A stretch of DNA of 64,000 nt, taken from positions 596,225-660,224 of the forward strand of contig CAADRB010000047.1 of assembly GCA_900708905.1 (NCBI GenBank). The letters run 5' to 3'. This DNA comes from Hymenolepis diminuta. Taxonomy: Eukaryota; Platyhelminthes; Cestoda; Cyclophyllidea; Hymenolepididae. Position 1 is the first letter of the stretch. Each line of letters starts with the position of its first letter. The notes beneath the pieces were generated by a model that worked only from the letters and a program-made list of their open reading frames with translations, searched no databases and was not told the origin of the DNA. The position numbers were made by a program, and so were the translations under genes. This document shows, piece by piece, positions 14,353-27,500 of this stretch.

Positions 14353-16053
14353 TTGTATGTCATCATAATTACCTGAACCATCCACGTTCAAGTACAAAAT
14401 TTGATGGACACGGAAGCGACCGAGTTCAACGCTCTCTGCATAAAATGATTTTGGAAAATATAACGTAATTTAGGCATCAGTTTCAATGGAATGGAATATT
14501 ATTATCTTAATTAGTATCTATACTTATCAGTAAACACATTTGTTTGTTTAAATAGACCTTTCAAAAGTGAGGTTAATCAATGGTGTCTCCTCAAAAAAGG
14601 CGAGTAAGTTGGTATGAAATTCTCATTTTGAAATGCAGGTACATTTGAGAAATGCACTTAGACAAATGCCTGCTCAAAATCTACCACTTCATTCCAAGTT
14701 TTCCCGTCTTTTTGCTGAAAAATGTTCGTATTTCCTTCTGAGAAGTGAAATGTGGATGTTGATTTAGATAAAATCACATCAATTTGGAAATGGAGGAAGG
14801 CAGAATCTTTAGTTTCTTTGATTTATCTTTTAAACCTGTCGCCCTCAACTATTCTCACATATAATTATTTAAAATAATAAATCGACTTATTAATAGATCG
14901 TATTGAGCATTCGATTTGGGCAATAGGTTGCATCGCTTTCAAGTTCGAGTACATTTAAATGAGAGAGAGCTCTACGTTTTGACCATTTTTCCCAGCGATG
15001 ATTTTGTGTTTATGAGCGAGGTTGTGTTTATGAATTTGTTTTCTCCTTACTTCATCGAATGGCCTTGAATTTGGAACAATCATGTGGAAGTATATATCCG
15101 ACACCGTAAAAGCAAGAAACAGTATGTTCTTCGACATGAAGATTTTTCATTTTACAGGACTACTGTTTAAACTATTAAACAGCTTTAAAACATGTCTTTC
15201 TCTTTAGGCTGCAGCAGAACACAAATTCTGCTGAAAATATGTAATAGTCAATAACACTAAAGTTATTTACAATTTCTTTTGAATACCAGTATCAAGAAAG
15301 AGCATGAACTTCTATTCTCTATGATCTGCGTAGTTAATCATCCTTACTGAAATTTTATCAAATAAAATCATTAACTTTCCATAAATTGTCGTTGCATATT
15401 TTCCATTAATTGGGGGAAATATATGATTGGTTAAGTGTTCCTAGATATTCTCGAGTATGAATAATGAGCTGTGGAGTTTTAGTCAAATTTTTCTCATCAG
15501 AAATTCTTAAATGCTATCAAAGAAATACCCTCACCGCTCTAAGTCGAGTCACCCATTTTTTACGTCCCTGCACAGGCAATCCAAGAGTTCTCAAGAGGCC
15601 CAGAGAGGCTTTTTCTCCACATACGCATAGCAGTCCATTTCCTTTACTCCATTTCCGCTAGCAGAGCATTTGCGCGAATATCACAATAGAGTTTCCTAAG
15701 TAGGGCATTGTTCTTCACCGCATGGTCTGAGAACGGGACGAACTCTTACACCCTTCCCCCTTCTCTCTGCCTCATCTCCCAAATCCACTGTGCTCTACCA
15801 CGTTTCGTTACCACCCTATGTCCTTGCTTCGTCCCAGAACACACGATTATATATATCCACAGTCTATTAATTCTGCAGAGAAGCCGAAAACAATCGAATG
15901 TAACAATACTGAGCAGCAGTAGTAGTGGAAGTACTAGTATTTAGAGGAGTGGGAGATGTTTGAGTCTTTCAAAGAGGGAAAGGGAGGACAGTTAAGCAAG
16001 CCTCTAATCGAAAGGGGAAGAGAGCAATTGTAACAAAAAGAAGTAGGTGGACT

Positions 16054-16063
16054 GCGCGCGCGC
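16054..16063. repeat. (GC)5 alternating purine-pyrimidine run
   Basis: GCGCGCGCGC is a potential Z-DNA tract inside a GC-richer island, unusual for this AT-rich window. Confidence 0.8.
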
Positions 16064-16130
16064 CCAAGACAATACAAGCGTGACGTGGGCTTGAAAAATG
16101 TACTCGCTTACTCATTTATTCACTCAAACT

Positions 16131-16163
16131 TCATTCATTCATTCATCCATCCATCCATCCATC
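16131..16163. repeat. Compound TTCA/TCCA tetranucleotide repeat
   Basis: ATTC units pass into ATCC units with a single substitution, a typical compound microsatellite. Confidence 0.9.
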
Positions 16164-17653
16164 TCTTCCCATTTTTTGCCCCTTAAACTGGCCTCTCTTT
16201 CCCCAAATGGCGTTATTTTGGGTTAGAATGAAATTGACATATAAAACTATGGGACAAAATTGTTCCTTAAATTGAGTACTGTCGGAAAATGAAAATGTAT
16301 CAAATGCTAACTAATTACCTTATATATTTAGCTATTATCAAACATGGTAAAAATCAGTATATGGGAAGTTCATTCAATTAATGTTTTGGGATTACTAGAA
16401 TACATATGATTATCCTGTTTAAGTAACCTAAATTAATATGAGCGGGCATTCAGAGCTAGCTGAAATGCAGGTACTGATGTACAAAATCGACAGACTCATC
16501 ACAAGAGCTTCTGGAGGAGTAACACGTTAAATTTTGCATTTAAGTTCAGACTTTCCTATACATATTTCAAGCCCGATCAAGTGAATGCTCAGCGAAAAAC
16601 TTACTTGCATACTTAGAAAATGTGGATTTTAACAAATGAATACACTTGCATAGTGTATATGGAAATGAATGAAGCAGGAATAGAGAAGACTTTAAGGTCT
16701 GTAGATTCATGATGTTACTTCGATTCCCATATCTGAGAGTTTGTGGAAATCTTATAGTCATTATGTAATCTAGATTATTTCGTATATTGTACGCGAAACA
16801 ACTTAACTGAGAGTCTAAGTTAGATAAATAGCCCGTTTAAAATTTTCTTGAAAACAATAGATAAAGAAATCCGTTAGTGGATTATCAAATAGACACTTAT
16901 TTGAATTGATACTAATGTGATTATTCCTTCTGGAGTGGGTCAATTTTGATCCTTGATCTTCAGCTTTACTACAACCCCTATTTTTACTCACTTCACTTGA
17001 ACTAATGATACTACTTTGACTGGGGATGCACAAGTTTCAACATCACACATTTACTGTGGGAGGGAGAGAAGTAAATTAATAGATAATTTCCGCGTAGCTT
17101 TGTTTGTTTTAGGATCCCTTTGTCCTTAAAACTTCATTTCTTGAGATTTTTTGGGAGTATTCGTTGGACCTTTCTAAAATTTTTTGAAGGGCCGACTTCA
17201 ATATGTGAACCGCATCCTCATGAATGCAAGCTTATCTCTGTGGTGTTCAGATCTGAACGAGTGGTTAGTCATGCAGTCTCGATACATTTATTTTTTCAAG
17301 TAACCAAAGTGTAGTAAAGCAGCATTAGCTAAGCTGTTTTTAACGTGACTTCGCTCATTACCGTCACTCCTCTGTTATTTAAGTTAGGAATTTAATATAC
17401 ACAAATTAAATTTCGGTGAATCGAATAAGTTACCATTGGTTATTGCCAATGAATGCAATGTAACAAGTCAAATCACATCTCACTCACTCTCTCACTGTCT
17501 AAATTTGTTTTCGCCATAAATAGTTGTAATTAAGATAGCTGGTTACAAATACATAAGGTGGTGGTATCTTTAGCTTCCCGAAATGTAACATTTGTAGACA
17601 GTTATGGTTTTATGCGGGCAGAGAAAATAGTTGGTGACTTTCCCTTCTATATA

Positions 17654-17679
17654 ACACCACTACCACCACTACCACCACT
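17654..17679. repeat. Trinucleotide (ACC/ACT) microsatellite
   Basis: Imperfect CCACTA/CCACCA units, about 26 nt, just downstream of the 466-aa gene. Confidence 0.85.
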
Positions 17680-17969
17680 GCAAGTGGAAGACAAAGTCCC
17701 TTCCCCTCGAACACCACACCGATCAATGTAACAATCTAAGAAGACAAGAGAGGAAAACTCATCTCATGTGTGACCAAATTAATGTTTTTTTTTCGAGTTA
17801 AAACGCGAGTACTTCAAGCTGAAACTAGATACTTAGCTTCGAAACCGACAAATCGATAAATTTCATTTCATTAAAATATATTTTGGAAGAATTTAAGGGA
17901 GACTTTGAAAGCGCACAGGCTTATCATTCTTTCATCTCGACAGTAAAATGTTATTCATTTGCTTATTAA

Positions 17970-17975
17970 TTTATT
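17970..17975 (-). terminator. Polyadenylation signal AATAAA
   Basis: A canonical AATAAA (TTTATT on the plus strand) lies 27 nt past the TAG of the 466-aa gene. It would give a very short 3' UTR and supports 18002 as the true end of that gene rather than the earlier in-frame stop at 18336. Such hexamers are frequent by chance in this AT-rich DNA. Confidence 0.45.
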
Positions 17976-18001
17976 CATTGAGCAGTCTCTTTTAGCAGCG
18001 C

Positions 18002-21000
18002 CTAATCGGTAATGTCCATCTCCAAGTCAATGGCCAGTTTACCGGTTTCATGAAATACGTATTTATCCACCCTACTTCCCTCCCCCTCGCCTTTAAAGCC
18101 CCACTTCTTCTCCTGCAGCCGATTTTTGGTGATGATAGCACCTGTTGCATTCTGTGGCGCCTAAAGCGTACCAAAAATGACTCATTAAGTCGTCTGAGTC
18201 TCAATAAAAAAGGATAAGAATACTTTACAAGATTTATTGTCAGAGATTAATTAAATACATTAGGGGGAATTATCGAAGTCAGACTTTTGTAAATAAGAAA
18301 ACAAAGCCACTGTATTAATCTAAGTAGCAAGTAATTTAGTATCTAACAACCCTCAGAGGTTTTTGTTTAGGGCGAGGAGGATTGAGACACGCCTTGGCAG
18401 CTCCACCTTGAGATATTTTAGCAATTCTGCGGCCACTAGGATCAAGTTTCCGTATTGGTGGTGGTGGAGCTTCGAGGTTATTGCTACTGAAAAGAAATAA
18501 GTAGAAAAATAAGTGTAAGTTTTGCACATTAAGTTTGTCTATGAGCGCGTACTCACGTTATAAGATGTTTGACGCCGTCGCCATGGCGACTGTCAGCAAT
18601 TTCCTGTGCTTCTGGGCGAATTCTAGCAATAGGAAGATTAGGGGATGCTTTACCAAACAGATCTGATTCCCTGGCTTTCCGAGCATTTTCTAAACCCTGA
18701 AATGTGAAATTAACATTCATTTTTATATTAATTCAAAATTGTCATAAAACAGCTGTATATATACCGCATACTTTAAATGAACACGTCTTCAGATTTGATC
18801 ATAAAAATAAACTTATTAGGGATTTAATACAGTGATCCGGATAGGCCGGATTCCAGTGATTCTGCTGAACAATGAGGTGTGGTTGAAGCCGAATTCTCAG
18901 ACGGCATTGTTAACTGCCATCCTTAAGTCGGTTTAGGATCATTTTTTATATGTTTGAAAATCTTAAAACACAGCTCCAACTATTAACTCTTAAGTCAAAC
19001 GATTGTTTTGTATTTTTTGCACTTTTGACCGCGACAAAGTGAAACTTCACAAAGATTGTAAATATAGAACGGCGGGAAGCATAGCCATAGCTGGAAAATA
19101 GATGGAAAGAGGAGTAAGAGGGAGGAGGTGTAGAATCATTGGATCCTTACTTCATGTGAAATTGGAAACAACCAAATCTTCTTAATTTTTGTTTAAGAGT
19201 TCGAGTTTGTTGCTACAAGACATGAAGTTCAAAGTTCAAGCACTGGCTCAAAATTCTTGACGAGAATGTTCGAGCATAAAATTCAGTAGGTTATTTTCTT
19301 CATAATGATCAATAATGAATGCTCAGTGAATTTAATTTACAAGTCGATCATTGCTATCTGAATAAATATATTTCTTGTAGTCAAAGTCAATGAATTGATG
19401 ATTAAAGTAAACTTCTAAAGATTATAGTTCACGAATTTTGCCTCGTATTTGTTTCCAGCATTATTAAATAGATCAAATGACAAAAGTTGCCAGGATTTTT
19501 GGATGAGAGTTAATTTATATTTTACCTCATACTGAACTCTTTGTGGCAGCTGTTGTCTTTTCATCCCAGAATTCTTGGAATAATCCAATGCCTCGGCTAC
19601 TCCTTGTCGATTTCTCTGCTCTACTTCTGGGGAAGTTTCATATAAATATGGTCCTGCAAGTTGTGGCTTCTTCTTCACCACTTCTGGTTTGGAATTCCAG
19701 AGGCTAGATACACTATCCACACTGGAGTACGGCGTTGATGCTTTTGAACGTCGAATATCCACAGCTGATTGTGCTCTCCTGATACCACTGCGTCTAAAGT
19801 ATGGCAATTTTCAATTTTAAAATCATTATTTGACATCAATTCTCATCGTGTTCTTGAATTCCAACTCACTCTGACCAGCCCTGATTCAGAATCGAGTTCA
19901 TTCCATCATTGGTTAAACCTCTACCTCTTTGGGAGATCTCTCTGCCTTCTTCGCTCACCCTAGATCGAATGTTGTTCTGTTGATTGATTGAGGAGCTTGA
20001 ATTGTAATCGAAAATGGAACTCCGTCGATATCGATCTTTCCACAAGTTTTCCCGGAACTATTTTAAATAAAGAAGTAAAACGCAATCTGTTTCGCTAAAG
20101 GAAAGAAAAGTCCAATATTCTCTTGTCCACAATACGACAAATGCGTAACCAGTTAAATTTAATTTTTGAAATACACTTTTAAGTTAATAATTTGCTTACA
20201 AAATGTAAATTCAACATAATGTACATCTATACATTCAGTAATAAGAGAAAGTCGGCTCCCAAATCACTGTCTAAAGGATTAAAATTGGTTCAAGGAACGC
20301 AGCATACCCAATATTGTTATTGTAATCTTTAAAATCAAGAAATTGGATGCTTATCCACCTATTGCGACAACAATAGGCTACCAGGTCAGTAAAAGTAGAA
20401 ACCAGATTACCAAAGTTAGCAGAAAATCTATGTTACTTATACTCCAGCAAATTATTGTCATTGTAGACAAATTGTAGATTACCTACAAGTTATTCATTTA
20501 GTTACCTTACCATATAACTAACATATTTCATAAATAGGTACTTGTTAAAATATAGGATTGTTTCTTATTTCCATGGTAACCTGTGAATAAATAAATTTGT
20601 CAAAGCTGATCCCCTTGACATCAATGGAATTACACCTGGGGAAGTACTGACGTCTTGACTCAGTGGATTTCACCCTTCTGTTAAGCGGCTACCCAGTTTG
20701 TAAAATAAATTAACTTTTTCCGTCACCCAGTTACTCCTTCTCCCTATCATACAGTTTAAGAAAGGGTCTTCGGAAGAATTAAGCTAATTTAGGGTTACTA
20801 TAACAACCAATAACAAAAGGCAGTGCCGTACGATACAAAATTCAAGCAAATAATATTAGAATAAGTAATGAAGTATTCAAACGTATTCAAAATAATCAGG
20901 TGTGTTTACAAAATATCAAACCAGGACTATGCTGCTATCTGATATCATGCCACTAATCATCGAAAATAAAATCGACAAACTTGAAAATAGTTCTTACTAT

Positions 21001-22053
21001 CACATGAAAATCAAAGAAAAATATTAAGCCATACATCTTTAAATTTGAGATCTAAATATTTCAGAGCCGTGGATAACGAAACTAGGGCATTGAGAATTCA
21101 ACTTTATTTGAATTTTACATATATTACGTAGGTAAATTTTCATCATATCATGCCATAATATCTCAAGGTTCACATATTAGGGTTTGACTCCTGCATTTCC
21201 GGATGAATTTACGACCACGATGTTCAAAGCTAATTAACAAGTGTATTAAGTAGATCTTTTACTCATGTCACTTAAAAATCCGTATTCTCGGATATTTTTC
21301 ATTCCTTTTTAGAATATTTCGATGCTTTCCATGTTCCTCTTTGATTAAAGGCTGTAATAGTTATTTGCTTTACTGTGGGTAATAATAGTAACAATACTCC
21401 GACGATATACTACTGATAAAACCATATTACAATAACTAAAATGACCCAAATACGGTATTTAAATAATTACAATACCTCATCGGTTCGATAATTGAATCGG
21501 GAATCATGCGAGGGCGTATTGCTTGATGGAAGTCGTTGTTGTGTGGAGTACTGCAACGAAAGAGTGCCTCTACCACGACGCCAGTTTTCAAGACCTTCTC
21601 CTAGAAGACAGGGACTAGATGGTTTGACTGTACGAGGAGTTAATAAAAAATCAGGTTGAAGGATTCTAAAGTTAAATTGACAGTGAGATAAGGACGTACT
21701 CCAATATGACCACATTTTAAATGTTAAAACAACCTAGCCATAGGACTTGAAATGTTTCGAGGTAAAGACTGAGAATTTCTTGTTGATAAATTTTGATGTC
21801 TTTGGCTGATGCCATGATAGCCATGATACTGTTCCCTGAGATGATCAACTTTTCCTCGTTCTGCAAATAAATGTGCCTCTTCGCCAAATGTTCGAAAATT
21901 TTGCCTCCTAATTTCTTCAAATTTGGGTTCAGCAAAACGGATTCGAGAATTTCGTTTTAAACTTGTATTACCGGGATGAACAAGAGTTGGACGGATATTG
22001 TCAGGATGATTGAGGAGGTCAATAATTTGTTGTGCCTTTACATTATTCGCCAT
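18002..22053 (-). CDS. Unrecognised 466-aa basic protein, 7 exons
   Basis: I do not recognise the family. Exons, in minus-strand order: 22053-21734, 21665-21476, 20057-19870, 19793-19526, 18696-18557, 18486-18351, 18160-18002. Together they give 1401 nt, 466 codons plus TAG, with every junction in phase. The start is the ATG at 22053; the only nearby upstream ATG is followed at once by TAA. Acceptors are ordinary (TTTAG, TTTCAG). Two donors are GTTGTT (after exons 1 and 6), which is unusual and inferred from phase. If the intron after exon 6 is retained, the protein ends at the TAA at 18336-18338 instead. The product is rich in Arg, Ser, Gln and Pro, with no signal peptide or membrane segment. 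Four degenerate copies of a motif like P-E-A-x-x-I-A-x-x-R-x-G-x-x-V lie near residues 57-75, 287-306, 349-369 and 384-403, and a PPPP run lies near 376-379. A cytoskeletal or ciliary role is only a guess. It lies 2.5 kb downstream of PITRM1 on the same strand. Confidence 0.85.
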
Positions 22054-24587
22054 TTATCATTAGTGGTTTGAAAAATATTAACTTAAATATGAATTAAAAT
22101 AGCAAAGACGTAAAATTGATACGTATATTAAAACAGATTAACCGGATTTCAAGTAAGATGTTGATTCAAAAGGTAAAATTTTCTACAATCGAATGCTGAC
22201 AATCTCCTATTGAGTATTCGGTGTATCAAAAATAGCCTTGAATTGATTATTATAAACGTAATAAGCCAATGATGAAATTCAATTATTTATGCTTAAATCT
22301 TAAAGTAACTTCGTTTTTATTTTTTTATACAGCGATTAAAACAACAAATAAAATTCAAAATAGCATATTTTAATCCTCAGATCACAAACAGGAATTAGCA
22401 TTTGTTATATCTTAAATTTACGATACATAAAAAAACTAACATTTATTCGTACACTATTCAAATAACGACATTAATTTTTTATCGGATTTAAGAACAATGC
22501 ACAAAGTCGCGAGGAACTAGTGTGTTATCGTTCATAGATTAGCATTCAATATTAACGATATGCATTCGTATAACAATGATACAGTTTTACCAGCTTGCTC
22601 GTTCTCTACTAGACTTTGACATAAATCTAAACATTTGATTTCCTTCCAAAACTTACCAATTTCATACGTAGAGTATGTTTGCTTACCTATCTCCCTTCTA
22701 CGTCTGTTTAATCCTACGCCATCCACAAGATCATTTAATCTGAGTGATCAAGTCATTACTCACAGCCATATTTGAAAGCCTGTCTTGACCATTAAGATCA
22801 ATCAAATCAACTATTCGGATCCTCATGACTATGAGAATCATATTTACACATAAATAATTGTTAGATAGTTTGATCCCAAAATGGTTATGTTTCAACTATT
22901 GGATGATTGAATGGATGGCATTAGATTAAATGGACGTAGAAGGAAGATGGATGAATAGATACACTTGAAGATTCAATATTTATTCAATGAATTTGGATTT
23001 GTTATTATGGTTGACACCTCTAGAGAGGAATATAGATCGGAGTCATTGAGTGATCTTTAAGCTGAGAAGGGAGCTTTCAGGGATATTTATCAACTAAGAA
23101 ATGTGTTTAAATCTTGAGGATTTCTCGATAAGTAAAAATCGGAATTAGAACCTTAATTAACTTTTATTAGCGTTATCAATTTGAGTAGGATTTTTTGTTC
23201 TCCAAATGTTCATAGTAAAACTGATCCCGACTAGTTCAAATAAGGATCTTCATCCGAATTGTTCGAATTTGTATCCATCGGTGAGTTCTTTACAAATGTA
23301 GGAGCTAAAATACTGATACAACAATTATGTAAAGAATTTTAAACAAATTGCTGCAGCATACCACTTTCAAAATCTTATAAAATATAATTTTATTTTAAGT
23401 TATACATTAATGAGGTATCACGCTTATAGCAGTGCGGACTCACGCCGTTTATTTGTAGAAAACTGAAAAATTTCCTCAGTACATATTTTCCTCTAGAAAT
23501 TAAAAGACGGAGAGGCAGGGAAATCATCATGAAAGTTCGAGTTTAAAATTTATTTAAATTTTCCAATCATGTCAAAACCAAATCTTTAAATTACTAAGCA
23601 ATTTATTGATACAGCTATCCAGTAAATTTGAATTCCTTTTGAATGATTAATTTCTACTTACAGAAAACCTTTCGTCAGGGATTTCTGACGATCACGATTT
23701 CCTTTCACTTGAAAATACGCATAATCACCATTGATATGTCATAAATGCGTCAACGGATAACCTCTATTTCCCTTGCAACTAATATGAAACAGCATTGCCT
23801 CGCATTTGAATGTGGGATCGGATCCGTCTACTGAAAATATAAGAACGGAAAGAATGAATCGTGACATACCTCTTACATATAGCTTTGTTAGTTTAAACAC
23901 TATGTGTTGCTGGTTTAATATATATCCTACTAAATTAGCGTCTTTTCAATAAACCGCCAACGTCGTCGAGAGCTAGACAACCATAGGACTGTTATAAGAG
24001 ATATTCTTAAATACAAAAGGGAAAAAACTTGAATTAATTTTGGATTAAGCAGTTTTTCTGGGAAAGTTACTTTTAAATTTATGGCGCAACTTGAAAGCAT
24101 AGACCGATTAGGAGTGATTTTCAATGATATTACAGTTACAAAATCTACTTTTATGGAATGAATACCAACTTCAAATTACTAAAACCCAAAGTTCCATTGT
24201 AAGTAGCTTCTAGACTCCCCTTAAAAGAGTGTAGCACATAATATTATTGGAAAATAGCGAATTGACTCAGTGTGAATCACGAATTCCTACTTTGGATATT
24301 TAAGAAAAAATAGAAAAATTTCCATAACTATCGAAACTGAACCCAGAGAGAATACTGATCAATCGACTCAAAAACGCAAACTTATCTATGTCTCTGCGTA
24401 AGCTTAAGACAAATATTTTGATCGACTATTGGCGGCATACACATAGCGCATTACAAATGCCACTTCATCCAAATTAGGTAAGATCGAATCACCCAAAAGT
24501 AAAATAAAACCGGACCTTTATCTAATGAAATCATTTATAATTTACTACAAAAGGAGTCTATTAAAAATGCGCCTTTTCCTACATATT
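22054..24587. other. Intergenic between the two minus-strand genes
   Basis: About 2.5 kb between the stop of PITRM1 and the start of the 466-aa gene. It should contain the PITRM1 3' UTR and the promoter of the downstream gene, but I see no clear motif. It is AT-rich, with no supported exon. Confidence 0.5.
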
Positions 24588-27500
24588 CTAATCACTTCGA
24601 GAGAGATCAATAATATTCCATTTGTCCTTCTGTTGTTCACCATCCTGTTCAATTTTTGCATCTTTTGGTCCAAGCACAGCTCGTCCAACATGCGTTTGAC
24701 GTGCCAACTGGTCACGGAGATGTTGAGCTGCCTGCTTCAAAGCTGGCTCGTCCACTTTAAAGAGAAGTTCGCGATGATCCTGACGTTTTTCATCGTCGAT
24801 ACCAGTCAAGAAGGCGTTCAAACCACGTGAGCCTGCTGAAACTGGACTATCCAACTACAGATAAAGGAGAGGAAGGGATACAAGTTAAAGAACAGCGTAA
24901 CATGTTTCAGTGATCCTATTCAATAACTCTAAAACCTTAACCACTTATAGGCTTACAGACCGAAGAAATATCATATAGTACTCAGCTCATGGTTTTGAAG
25001 ATATACTGTTGAAATCAATTGTGTCTATTTGCAGGAGTCATCTATTTATAGACAACGCCAAAGCTGCAGTTCTATTTATTTATGTTATAGAATAAATTTT
25101 GACATTTGAATTACCTCTTGGAAGACGGATAGTTTGGCCTCAACAATGTCCTGTTCTTTAAATTCGGTGGATAGGGCGAAATCAAGAGACTTTTCAAATA
25201 CTTTCAAGGTAGGTCCAGCGGATGGATCTCTGTAGGAAATAATGAACCGAATTACATGTTGACACCCTTTAAAACTTACTTGTGTTATTTTTAAATATAA
25301 AACACAAAATCTGGTTCAGGTTACTATTATTATTACTATTAATGGTACAGCAAAGCTCCGGATTTTTACTTTTGAAAGCATTTCAACAGGGGAATATCAA
25401 ATTATTCTAATATAGGGTGTCTCAGGTGGGAATAGAGAATAAAGTTAAAATTTAAAGAGTCTTAATTCACTTAAATCCGAAACTTATCAGTTCAACCACC
25501 TTTTGCTTCATGGGTAAAGTTTGCTGCGCCATGTTCAAATGTTCACATCTCAGAGTTCGTTCCCTAGTGAGCTGGTACAATTGAACTTGAGGGCTTACGA
25601 GCAGTTGATTGGTTAATTTCGACATATTTGACTGTTTTAACGGTTAAGAGTAACTAATTGATATAAGAGAATTAATAATCCCAAGTTTTAGCTAGCTGTA
25701 TCATCGAACCTTATATAAATTAGTACAATACAATACAAAATACAATAATGAATACTACTTACCTGTAGGAGTAGAAGGCAAAACGACCGGGGTTCACACA
25801 GCTACCTCCACCATAGGCGCCACCCTGTTCTCTGACAGCTGTGTGCAGGAATGCTGAATTCAAAAATTTCGACAATACTCGGTATCTAAGATATGACGAA
25901 AGAACTTCATTTAGATTTATCATGGGATGCATCTAGAGCATCAATTCTCCAAAGTGACATTCAAAAAATTATAAGGTCTTAAGAAACGTTTCATAATAGT
26001 CTCTTATATTTAAGAATTCTGTAATATTATGAAAAAGGGATATTTAAGATAAACTCACGCTGGGAAATCAGGGGCGGTGTAATAAGGAGCAGGTAGAGCC
26101 AGACTGGTATAGTGAACTGAATAGGGTAGTGCAACATGGGCGCTATTTGATTCTAATGCAGTTGGATCAGGCGTCGATTTCAAGGTCTCAACCTCCGCCG
26201 ATGTTGAATCAGTTTGTTTAAGTGGAATGGTCTTGAGGAATGCTTCCAGTTGTTGACATACTGGAGCAAGATTGTTCTGTTCGGCGTGAAGACTGAACCT
26301 AAAAATGAGAGAAAACCTAACATTTTTTAAATGTATCCAAATAATAGCTTCTAAACCCATGCTAGAAAATGATTTCTCAACTCTCTCCTTGGACAGAAAC
26401 AACACACTATAGTAGAAAAGATCACAATACATTTTTCTGTTGAAGGATAGCAATCAATACGGTTGGTCATTCAAATTACTGAATATGGAATGATGATGAA
26501 ATGCTGTAAACCAACTAACCTGAGTCTGCTCGGATTGAGCAGCAGATGATCAGCAATCATTCGCATCTTTTTGATAAAGTCCTCAAAAGCGCGGTCACTA
26601 TCGTCGGAATCTGCATTAGTAAGAAGACGTGCAGCAAGGTGACGCATAAAAGCTGCTTGTTCCACCCCACCCCAGAGCTCAGACATCCGGCCGATTGAAT
26701 TGAGATTGGCTGAGGCACGACGCATTGCAAAATGATGTGCTGAAATCAGGATAGGGGATTAACAACTGTGATTTGGCTAAAGCCAAGCTGATAAGACATC
26801 GGACTTGATTATTTTTCCTGTTGGGAGACAAAGATTCATGTCATAACTTTCCGGCACAACTGATCTGCGCTCAACTTCCTGAATTCGTATTTTAGTGTCA
26901 CACTTCTACCTGCGAATCACTTGCCTACTACTCGCACAATATCTTCAGCTTAGTAGCTATGGCAGAAACGTCTCTTGGATTTTTTCTTAAGACAGGTGTT
27001 CGTCACATTCTCCGCCCTTTTTCTATCTTGTACTGTGATTGAAGACGGTGAGAGGCATAAAAGCTTGAAGGATTATTATCCATACGCTTGACAAAAATAC
27101 TATCAGACCACATGTTAATTCATTCATTCTTGTAAAATACTTAATGTCCGAGAGCAGCCAATGCGCTTTTCCACTTTTTCACATACACCTGCAATATCGA
27201 CTTGCACTCGCATTTGAATGCACCTATCTACATTTGCTTTGATACACTGGCAGACGCTTTGTTCCTGCCTCCATCTTAATCCTACCTTTCTTTTTCTTTA
27301 TCTCGGGTTCTCACTGTCACAATTCACCACATTTTGGTTTTCATTCGACTATTGGTGATAAGCTCTGGTTCACTGTTAGCCACTAGGAAGGTCCTTAGTT
27401 TTTTAAGTGACCCAATTCTACACGATTGAGTTGCGAAATGTACAAATCTGGTGACTCAAGTGGAATCTAACCAATTTCCCGAAATTCTTTAGAATACCCT

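Larger units (their letters stand above)
9501..17969. other. AT-rich intergenic with simple repeats, no gene seen
   Basis: No exon chain could be assembled. GC-richer skewed stretches occur at about 14.0-14.27 kb and 15.5-16.2 kb. Several microsatellites lie here and are listed separately. Confidence 0.45.

Noticed and set aside
19769..19963. Plus-strand frame overlapping the 466-aa gene
   Set aside because: It is the antisense shadow of exons at 19526-19793 and 19870-20057.
24525..24830. Plus-strand 101-codon frame
   Set aside because: Antisense shadow of the last PITRM1 exon.
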